Positions 55,394 to 64,000 of a stretch of DNA of 64,000 nucleotides are shown in pieces. Where the stretch lies: assembly GCA_007570785.1 (NCBI GenBank), contig ML660772.1, positions 33,357,920 through 33,421,919 on the forward strand, written 5' to 3'. A program made the translations under genes and the position numbers. Each line of letters starts with the position of its first letter. Position 1 is the first letter of the stretch. Source of the stretch: Antilocapra americana. Its lineage: Eukaryota > Chordata > Mammalia > Artiodactyla > Antilocapridae. Under the pieces are notes generated by a model. It had not been told where the DNA came from, did not search any database, and saw nothing but the letters and a program-made list of their open reading frames with translations.

Positions 55394-58380
55394 ATAACAT
55401 TATTTTCTTCACCACAAGAGTGAGATGAACTGAAATGCTTCTAATGTTTGACAGCATGAAACAGAAGGTTTGATTGAGCCTTGTTGATTTGTTTCCTTGA
55501 TTTAATGAGTCCCTTGCCATGCAGTCATATTATATGAAGAAGTCACAGGTAAATTAAATAGTAAGCAGGCGTGGAGGCATATATCTCTGTAGGTCTACCT
55601 TAGGAGATGGGTTTGTGCAGTAAGCAAAGGATGGGAACATGAAGAGATGAATTTGTATGTAAACAGGTTGTTCCAAGTCTGGGTGATCAAGGACAGTTTG
55701 GATTCTGCAGTCTTGATGCTTCTCCACTAAGTTTGGTTGCAAACATGCCACCACTGATTTTATATATATTATGCATATAAATGTATATATATATATGAAA
55801 AAGATTAAATATCTACAACATTTAAAATAGTTAATATATAACAAACATTATCCAATAAAAATTAGCAAAACTTTGTAAGAATCTAAATGTTATTATGAAA
55901 ATACAGATTTAAACAATGAAATATAATTTCATACCCAATAAGTAGGCAATAATACAAAATCTGATCATACTGTATCTTGTACAAGATGTTGAGAAATAAG
56001 AACTCCCAAACCATTTTGGAGAGGAATTTGGTGATATCCAGTAAATATGAATATTTGTGTATCCTTAGGTCCTGCTTTTTCATATCTTTGTAGTAGGTTG
56101 TTTATCATACATTCATCTTAACAGTGAAAATTTGGAAATAGCAAAAAATATATTTAAATGTATTAATATATTGTGGTAATTCTTATGTAAAATAATATAT
56201 AGTGATTAAGTACATTAGAGCTATATATATGAATGTGGACAAAATAATGAAAGTCTTCAGCAAATATAAAAATGTTGTAAAACGATATGTATGGTAGGAG
56301 ATGATTAATGACATTTAGAAACATGCAGTTCTATTCATGGATACATATCCTTGAAATGTATTAAGATGTTCATGGAATTGTAAACACAAAATTGAATTAC
56401 TTCCCTTCCTTCCACCTTCCTACATTCCATTTCTACCTTCCTACTTTCTCTTCTCCTTCCTTCCTTTTTCTTTCCTTTTCAAGTAAAGCTATAATGTTTC
56501 TTAAAATATCTGAAGAAATATTACTAAAGATTCCGTTTTGTTAAAGATGGGTGTAGTAAAAAGTGTTTATCTTTTTCTCCATATATTTTATAATTTAAGA
56601 AAAATGTTATTTCTAATTTTTTTTCAGATTTAATGATTATCCCATATTGGTGAATCTTTAACATTTGTATGTTCCTCCCCTTCACTCCCCAATTAGGTTT
56701 CTGCCTTGTATTTAACCAGTTAAGACCCAAACATATGATAAATGCCCGTTTCAATGCCATGTTGCAAACTGCTTATAGAGCGAGTAACAGTTCTGGCTCT
56801 AGCATCTGTATTATAAAGTATTTTACCGTATTTTGAATTTGACATTCAGAAGTTGGCTTCTCTGAGTAAATAAAAGGGTGAGTCATTATGTAATGTTTTC
56901 ATGACAGAACTATAAGAAAGATTGCCTACTGTTTTTTTTTTCAGTATGTATGCTATTAGTCAAAGATATTTCAATTAAAAACTGAGATTTCCTCTCTGCT
57001 CTATGAAAATCACTATTATGTCTGTGAAAGCCTTGACCCAATAATAATTAAGCTGGTTTGGTGAATATTCTTACTCTATGATTAGCCACTGATGAGTGAC
57101 ATCTTCACTGATGTTCCTCCTCTTTACAGGATACATACAGTGGGTGCTTTTGTCCATAGCAGCTACCCTGATCACACTAACACATAACTGTCTGCTTGTA
57201 AATTTAGCAGTGGAAAAATTCTGGCTGTAAAATCCAGGTAACACAATGGGAGACGAGACTAGTACCTGAGTCAACAAGTACCACTTGATCAGTGGGAGAT
57301 GGTGGCTACTTAGCTTCCCTCCCAATAAATCTTTGACCATCCAGTTTATGGAAAAACTGATTTGTCACAAGCCTTTATCCAATAATTTTGATGGAGCATA
57401 TAATTTATTAGAGAATATTCCTGTGGTAAGTTCTGTAGTAACACATTATCTTAGAAACTTTGTAAAGCCCTCTAAGTTGTGTGTCTTGCAGATGAGGAAA
57501 CTAAAGATTGGGTTTAAAAAATTGCCTGTGTTTAAAAAATGAGGAAGTGGAAAGGTGGATTTCACCTGGTAGGGCTGATTTGAAAATCCACATACTTAAT
57601 CTCTTTCCAGTGCTTTCTTCCAGTATTACTGCATTAGCAACAGTGAAACTCTCTACTATAGCAAAATATAGTATTACTGCTTATCATATAATGTTGGAAA
57701 TTTTTAGTGCCAAATCCTAGGACAAACAATTTATGAAAGGAAAGGGAAAAAAATGAAAGAGATAAAATAATACATCCCAGGAGCCCACTCTTTATCAAGG
57801 CAATACAATAATAAAGGAACAACCTTGTTTGCACCTTTGCCATTTCCTCTCAAAGAATGTGTTGCTCATATTTTCATAAGCTGTCTCTGATATTTAAATT
57901 TGCACTCAAGAATACCTACATTCATGAACAATCTTTTGCTGTTTTTAAATTTGTGACTAATAATAAACTCCAAAACTACAAGTATTAATGACATACCTTC
58001 CTTCATGGAGTTCCAGATAATATCTGTTTCAAGGTTTCTGGAATAAGTCAGGAAGACCAAGATGAGACCATCAAGTTCTGGTAGGGTTCAAATGACCTAT
58101 TCATCTCTTTCCTTTGCTGACTTGCAAATTGTAGTTATCAGTCTTTTGGTTAGTCTGAATCAATTGTTCTTTCATTCAAAATTAGGGATTCACAATGAAA
58201 ATACTAACTTCTGATGCTTATGTTATATTTGTATCTCTCAAATTTTAGGTTGCTACTCATTAATGGTTCCAGGTAAACTAGTAGTTGTCAAAGAAATTAG
58301 TAAAATAGCAACCAGCATTAAGAAAGAAAATAAAAGGAAAATAGAATATGATAAATATCTTAGCATATGACTTATCATAA
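55394..58380. other. Unique AT-rich DNA with a pyrimidine tract
   Basis: TA microsatellites near 55762-55795. An almost pure pyrimidine tract of CCTT and CCTA units occurs at 56400-56480. A MIR-like GATGAGGAAACTAAAG at 57491 is too short to call. No gene recognised. Confidence 0.45.
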
Positions 58381-58592
58381 AGGCTTCCCTGGTGGCTCAG
58401 ACTATAAAGAATCTGCCTGCAATGCAGGAGACTTGAATTCGATCCCTGGGTCAGGGAAATCTTCTGGAGAAGGGAATGGCAACCCACTTCAATATTCTTA
58501 TCTGGAGGATTCTATGGATAGAAGAGCCTGGTGGGCTATATAGTCCATGGGGCTCAAGGAGTCAGACATGACTCAGCAACTGACACTTTGAC
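58381..58592 (+). mobile_element. Bov-tA SINE, near full length
   Basis: AGGCTTCCCTGGTGGCTCAGA head, CTTGAATTCGATCCCTGGGTCAGG (tRNA-like B box region), CCCACTTCAATATTCTTATCTGG and CATGGGGCTCAAGGAGTCAGAC are in sense order. Confidence 0.93.
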
Positions 58593-59283
58593 TTTTCAAG
58601 GGTACATGAATGCAAGTATTATCTCAGATATATATGGATCTGGAATTCAATGTAAAATGTTGTCCTTACTGTATACCATGATCAAAATTCAGAAAATTTA
58701 TTCTAGTAGAATTAACTGGATCTAATAAAAACATTTGGCTCTCTTTCAATCAGATAAAGTCATAAGCACCCCCTCAGACAAGTGGATTACTGTTCTTTGA
58801 AGACAGTTAAATAACCATTGACTCATGAGAAATATAATTAGAAAGCTGATAGAGATTTTTCATCTGCTATGATTTCATTCTCCAACCCCATTTTCAGATA
58901 GAAAATTCCTCAAATGACTGTCCTAATTTGTGACAGTCATTTTTCAGAAGCTTAAATTGTTATTTTTACCTCTAAACTTTAGTCTATTGAATGGGGAAAA
59001 AATAGTCAAGTCAATTGTTCTGTGTAACATGGCAAACAGAGCATTTGGATGGATTTCATCATTTTTTGATTAATTATTTTGACTCCAGGAAGACATAATT
59101 TAAATGTTATCTTTAACTACTAAAATAATCACCTCAAGTATTCATAATAACTAACACTTTTGATTACTTATAAGCCAAGAGTTGTGCTAATTCCTATTGT
59201 AGCTGGATTGTAAGAATCATGGAGGAAGGCATTCAAAACACAATTCCGAGGCCCCTCCCCTGGACCCTATAATTCACTTCTGT
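58593..59283. other. Unique AT-rich DNA
   Basis: A short palindrome-like pair GACTGTCCTAATTTGTGACAGTC at 58916-58938 could form a hairpin. No gene recognised. Confidence 0.45.
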
Positions 59284-59336
59284 CATGGGGCTCAGGAACT
59301 TCTTACTTAGAAACATCTTGCCAATACTTGTTCTTT
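59284..59336. repeat. Left copy of a ~53-bp direct repeat flanking a SINE
   Basis: CATGGGGCTCAGGAACTTCTTACTTAG... to TTGTTCTTT; matched by 59547-59600 with three substitutions and one indel. Confidence 0.93.
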
Positions 59337-59546
59337 CCCTGGTGGCTCAGATGGTAAAGCATCTGCCTACAATGCAGGAGACCTGGGTTTGATCCCTGGA
59401 TTGGGAAGATTCCCTGGAGAAGGAAATAGCAACCCACTCCAGTACTCTTGCCTGGAAAATCCCCCCATGGATAGAGGAGCCTGGTAGGCTACAGTCCATG
59501 GGGTCTCAAAGAGTCGGACATGACTGAGTGTCTTCACACTCATACA
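59337..59546 (+). mobile_element. Bov-tA SINE between long direct repeats
   Basis: CCCTGGTGGCTCAGATGGTAAAGC head, GGTTTGATCCCTGGATTGGG, CCCACTCCAGTACTCTTGCC, and an end at GACTGAGTGTCTTCACACTCATACA. It lies exactly between the two ~53-bp repeats. Confidence 0.93.
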
Positions 59547-59600
59547 CATGGGGCCCAGGAACTTCTTACTTAGAGACATCTTTGCCAATACTCGTTCTTT
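59547..59600. repeat. Right copy of the ~53-bp direct repeat
   Basis: CATGGGGCCCAGGAACTTCTTACTTAG... to CTCGTTCTTT, followed by T-rich sequence and an antisense L1. Confidence 0.93.
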
Positions 59601-59634
59601 TTTTTTAAGTTAAAAAAAATTGTTTTAGTTAGTA

Positions 59635-59790
59635 TAGTAGATGTGAAGTGGTTTCTTTGGCTTTGATTTGCGTATACATTATAGCTAATTTGTTCAGCAT
59701 TTTTTCATGTGCTTTTTGGCCATTTGTATATCATATCTTTGGAGAAGTATTGATTAAAATCCTGTGTTTACCTTTTGAATTCTCCACGTC
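59635..59790 (-). mobile_element. Antisense L1 fragment (ORF2 3' part)
   Basis: TTGGCTTTGATTTGCGTATAC, GCATTTTTTCATGTGCTTTTTGGCC and TATCTTTGGAGAAGTATTG follow antisense L1. Confidence 0.7.
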
Positions 59791-59844
59791 TCTTTTTGCA
59801 CTTAGCTCTCTCTTTCCCTGTCTTCCTCATATGGAGTTATAATG

Positions 59845-60065
59845 ATGTTAATTATAATAACTGCCTAATACCAGGCACAGGGCTAAGCACTTTAAATACA
59901 TATGTTCTTTAATTCTATTAGGTTTTATTTCCATTTTAAAGATAAGAAAACTGAGGCTCAGAGAAGGTTAAGTTGAATGTGGTTCATTAAAAACCAAGAA
60001 GCAAAGACTGATTTCAAAGCCAGTTCTCTCTGGTTTGAAAGTCCATGTTCTTAACCTCTGCATTG
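59845..60065 (-). repeat. MIR SINE, antisense, nearly complete
   Basis: ACCAGGCACAGGGCTAAGCACTTTAAATACATATG, TTCCATTTTAAAGATAAGAAAACTGAGGCTCAGAGAAGG and CCATGTTCTTAACCTCTGC follow antisense MIR. Confidence 0.9.
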
Positions 60066-61353
60066 GAGGTCTACAGACTAGCCTCTGGTGCTAGCTTATT
60101 CAGGGAAATTAGGTTTTAGCTATGTAACATCTTATACATTTTTAATAATAAGTTTAAGTGACTGAAAAGGATGTAATTTCCCACATATTGTAAATATTAT
60201 CATTTAAAAACATAATTGTTAGATCAGTCTTTTAAATGTTTCCATGGGACTCTAAATGCCATGGTGATATGGTATCTAGAACCACTGATTTAAAAAATTC
60301 ATGGACAATTATTTTTTTCGCTTGAAATTGTATTTTTATTATATTACTTCCCCAGGATGTTATTATAACATTTTTCATGCTTGAAAGTCTTTTATTGATC
60401 ACTCAGACTTTCTGTATCAAAAATATGAGTATAAATTAAAATTGAATTTTAAATAATTTCTTATAAATATAAAGCTGTCAGTGTTAAGGATTCCTTCTGA
60501 TTGAGATGTTATTATAATTATTAGTGTAGCAGTCAGCTGTTAAAATAAAAAATAGACTACAGATTTTGAAAACTTATCAATAACTATAACAAGTAAATTT
60601 ATATTGGAAATACACCTTTTTAGTAGGATAGATGAAGCTGTTTTGATGCCTTGATTAAAGGAGAATCTGCGCATAACAGTTTTTCAACTTGTCCCTTTGA
60701 CACTCCAGAGCATTGTAATTATAAAATAATGCAACAAAAATAAACAACAAATAATGGCATGAAAAGAATGCTTTTTCACTGTTGTTTTTCAGTTGGGAGG
60801 AGCTGATTTGAAAGGAGTTATAGGGAAGGGAACCTGACTGTTGTGCTGCCTTTATCACATACATGAGCCCTCTAACATAGGGCAAGTTTAGAAAAGGACA
60901 CATAGAGCAATAATGGACATTGATTCTTTCAAAATGATTCATCCATCTTACTCCTTACAAGTGCTCTGTGTACCTGGGGGGCTGAAGACCACCGTACTAC
61001 ACTCGATTAGTAAGTGAGGGAGTGACCTCTCATGGCTCCAGCCCAATCCCACTAGTGGATCCCAGAAAAACAGACATGACTGCTAAGAATTTTGCACATG
61101 TGATCTTGTGTCATTGTTGGAACAACTTGGCAAGCTAGGATTACGTTTACTGTATATAGAGAGACAGTAATTTGTCTAGATTACAGAAATTTTCTGGCTG
61201 AGCAAAAATTTGAACTCATTCTAGTTCCTTTTCCTTAATTCTTTATTAGACTCATGTCAGCTAGAAGCAATATAATTCAATTCAAATAATTCTTGTTTGA
61301 CTCTTTTTCAGACTTTCACACTACCATTACTTTGTCTTCTTTTTAATTCACAG
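60066..61353. other. Unique AT-rich DNA
   Basis: A 95-codon minus-strand frame (60655-60942) has no recognisable domain. No repeat recognised. Confidence 0.4.
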
Positions 61354-61490
61354 GAGGAGCGATGAGCTGAACCTAATGTGTCTGTGTTTGATAGACTCTG
61401 AGGAGGAGAGTTTTTTGAATAGAGACGATTTCTGGTATCCACCATCTGCCTCTGGCCGTGGACTACTCTCTTGACAATTTCAGTATGAAG
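61354..61490 (+). other. Candidate 137-nt exon, possibly 5' UTR with a start codon at its end
   Basis: TTTGTCTTCTTTTTAATTCACAG ends at 61353 as an acceptor, and ATGAAG|GTGGGC at 61485-61496 gives a moderate donor. All three frames contain stops before 61485, so it could only be noncoding, or end with a start codon directly at the junction (ATG AAG). Three CpGs survive in AT-rich surroundings. No partner exon is visible and the donor is weak, so this is speculative. Confidence 0.22.
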
Positions 61491-64000
61491 GTGGGCAAAG
61501 TCACATACTAATTTTGAAAGGGTGCAGAGCTGAGGACCCTTTGGTCAGACTTTTCTAAGTTATAAGATTGTGACTCAGATTTTATGTGGAAGAGAAAACT
61601 GTCCATGGGTGGGTGGTGGGGCGGGGAGGAGCAGTGTCACTGGATACAAACATTTTCTTTTTTTAAAGTGAGATCATTGTGAAACCAAATCACTAAACTT
61701 TTGGATAGTTTCATTTCTCTCTAAGAACTCAGATTTTAAAAGTATATATGAGACCTGACTATGTAATTTATTCATGAGTTATAAGGTAATGTCAGGTTTA
61801 GCTCTCATTCTATAAATAGAGCAATAAAAGCAGAGACCAACACCTTTCAGTTACCCTGTAAGTAACCTCATGGTTAGATGGATCTGGTATACTGAGCATA
61901 AAGCCATTTTCTATCACATAATGAAAATATTTGGAAAACCACTAAAGCGATGAGAGTTATAGAACTCTTAAAACTGTAATTGTCTGATTCCATTATTAGA
62001 GTGGAAAGTATTTGGAAATGTTTTCATTTCCAAGTAAATGGCAGGGTATCATTCGAGATTACTAGTTGATTGTCCTACCCCTTTTCTTTAAAGACTAAAG
62101 TACAATGAGGTCAAAAAGAGAAAAAGGAAAGTCAAAAGGTAAAAGGAAAATTTTAAAATGAGGGCCTTTTTTGAAGTTGATATTTCTTTAGGTGACAGGT
62201 AAGTAAACAAAAATTATTAAAAAGTTCATAAACAGACAAGACATTTGTAGAAAACTAATACTTGAATAGTTCCTTCCCCCAAATCTTGCATGAACTTTAT
62301 AAAGAAAATAAACACATACACAAACAGAAAATGAGCCTCTTGCTTGTTAGGTAAAACATTAATTACAGAAAACTTCTTTTAAAAGGATTCCTTTCTTAGT
62401 CACTGCTGGTACTTCTTCCTCATATCCTTTGCCTCTTAGATAATTTCACTGCTTGTTAGAGGCTTTATTACAAAGCAACCAGGCTGAAAACAATGAGATG
62501 AAACCGACTTTTTAAATACATTGTAGGAACAGGATCAGAGAAAGGTAGAACAGGAGAGTTTTGGATTATGAGAAGACTTCAATTATCTGAATTACCTGGA
62601 CATCCCTTACCCAAGCAACGCAAATTTAATTATGGTTTACTTTCGTATTCCTCCATAAATTTGTGGAAAAGCCCAGGAAAAAAGGCGAGGCATATTCATG
62701 AGCCAAGAACTTGGTTGAACACACAGAAAGAGGAAAAAATAGCAGCTCAACATCAGCTTCTATTCAGGAAAAATCCACTTAGCTTCGAAGCTACTTTGAA
62801 AGAAGGATAAACACTGGCAGACAAATTGGTCCATCATGGGACGGGTTTTACAAGATAAGTGAACACTTGCTTCTTTGAATCCAAGAGCTATCCTGCAGCC
62901 TGACAAATCCTAGGCACAGTGTATCAAACAGCCGCAACAGGTTCCTTGGAGATCTCACAAATGACATTTCTTTATGTGCAACTTGATAAGTGCAATTCCC
63001 CATCTCCAACTTTTCCTGTATTGCTTCATATCTAATCTGATTCTTTCGTCAAGAATTGTTTTATGCCTCTTAATGTATTGCGGGGAATTTGCTTTTAGGC
63101 TCTTGGGTAACAAGGGGAAATGAACTGCAGTCTAGTAGAATCTTGACAATATAACCATTACATGGTGAGTGCTGCAGCCAACAAGGAAAAGAAAGGTGAA
63201 GGGAGCAGTATTTGATTCTGGTAAATTGTATCCATCGCAGTTTTGCTTCTGTAGAATAAATAGGGTATATGAAATAGTTAAGGATAATCTATTAGTTGTT
63301 TACGCAGTTGAACAGCAGAAGGAAGTCATTCAGTTCTGGAAGAACTGTGATTATCCTTTCCAAAAAGATACAATTACTGTTATTTTGCAAACAATTATTA
63401 GATACATTTAATAAATGATACTTACCAGACAACACTTAAAAAGTATGTCCCTGTCAATAAGAAAAATGCACAACTCTTCTGGTGAGAAAGCTACTTTTTT
63501 TTTTTTTTTATTTCTAAGATCAGAGAAACTAGTGACAAAAAAAAAAAGTAATTTCACCTTCTGAAATACTGAATTTCTGAGGTCATTAGCTTCTGTTATG
63601 TACATAATATCTAGTAATTACTGTGTAAGTACAGTTCAGTGGAAAGAAAATATTCTTTGCATGAACAGTCCAAGGAATATCACAAAACATTTCATTTTTT
63701 GCCCTATTCAGGCACTTTGTGGTTCTTACAGTGGGAACCTTGGATCGGTATCTTGAAGCCCAATTTCCTTCCTGATCTACCTCCTCCTTGTTCTCCGTAA
63801 AATCGCACTTGATCTCTAGTCCTCTGCCCTCAAGAGAAAGTTTATCTTTCCATTGATGAAAGAGAAATAACTATAAACCATTTAGTGATTTCTTTCTAAT
63901 TTTGACCACCTCTCAGGAGACTAATGTCTGGGTTAATATATAAGTCTGTCTATACTGATTTATCAAATGTGGGAAGGTCAAAGAAAGAAAATGGGGAGAA
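61491..64000. other. Unique AT-rich DNA to the window end
   Basis: Two 80-codon plus-strand frames (62568-62810, basic; 63169-63411) start with ATG but match no family I know and lack splice or promoter context. A T13 and A11 pair lies at 63496-63548. No repeat recognised. Confidence 0.4.

Noticed and set aside
63169..63411. 80-codon frame near the window end, and its neighbour at 62568-62810
   Set aside because: No recognisable family, promoter or splice sites. Length is within chance expectation for a 64-kb AT-rich sequence.
1..64000. CRISPR arrays, operons, rRNA or functional tRNA genes
   Set aside because: The sequence is mammalian nuclear DNA. tRNA-like parts belong to SINEs, and no regularly spaced repeats were seen.

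Overview
The window is nuclear DNA from a ruminant, most likely a bovid. The evidence is its repeats: BovB (RTE) LINE ends of the ART2A type, tRNA-Glu-derived Bov-tA SINEs, dimeric Bov-A2 SINEs, cetartiodactyl CHR-2 SINEs, a ruminant-type L1 and a mariner copy with SETMAR-like transposase. Older mammal-wide repeats (MIR, L2, MER5A, MER20, MLT1-type LTRs, L1M) form the background. Cattle, buffalo, sheep and goat cannot be told apart from these features alone. All repeat names rest on recalled family consensus sequences, with no database search.

I can recognise no intact protein-coding gene. The longest open frames belong to retrotransposons: a broken ruminant L1 ORF2 at 43.6-46.3 kb on the minus strand and BovB reverse-transcriptase remnants. 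Most other frames of 60-120 codons look like chance in AT-rich DNA. The window reads as intron or intergenic DNA. Two stretches have exon-like structure. The better one is a 66-nt segment at 32906-32971 with a strong acceptor, a consensus donor and one open frame in symmetric 1-1 phase. The weaker is 61354-61490.

Layout: 0-1.8 kb, a mariner split by two antisense BovB ends. 1.8-5.8 kb, an old L1 tail and unique DNA with a CpG-retaining segment at 4.7-5.3 kb. 5.8-8.1 kb, antisense L1 remains carrying five later insertions, including a 67-nt U4 snRNA pseudogene and a 47-nt SINE head with its own target-site duplication. 8.1-16.6 kb, mostly unique DNA with SINEs, an L2, an L1 tail and a 1.09-kb BovB end. 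16.6-21.5 kb, two antisense L1 remains broken by BovB, a SINE, LTRs and MER20. 21.5-28.6 kb, unique DNA with SINEs and an L2.

28.8-38.2 kb is repeat-poor (one CHR-2, one MIR) and holds the best exon candidate. 38.3-43.1 kb holds BovB, SINEs, MIRs, MER5A and L2. 43.2-46.3 kb is the ruminant L1 with a 15-bp target-site duplication. 46.4-64 kb is AT-rich with scattered MIR, L2, MER5A, an LTR, Bov-A2 and two Bov-tA copies, one of them between unusually long (~53 bp) direct repeats.

No genes here act together as a pathway. The biology is mainly a record of nested retroposition: order of insertion, target-site duplications, 5' truncation, 5' inversion and capture of a small nuclear RNA. I did not find a convincing new molecular system.
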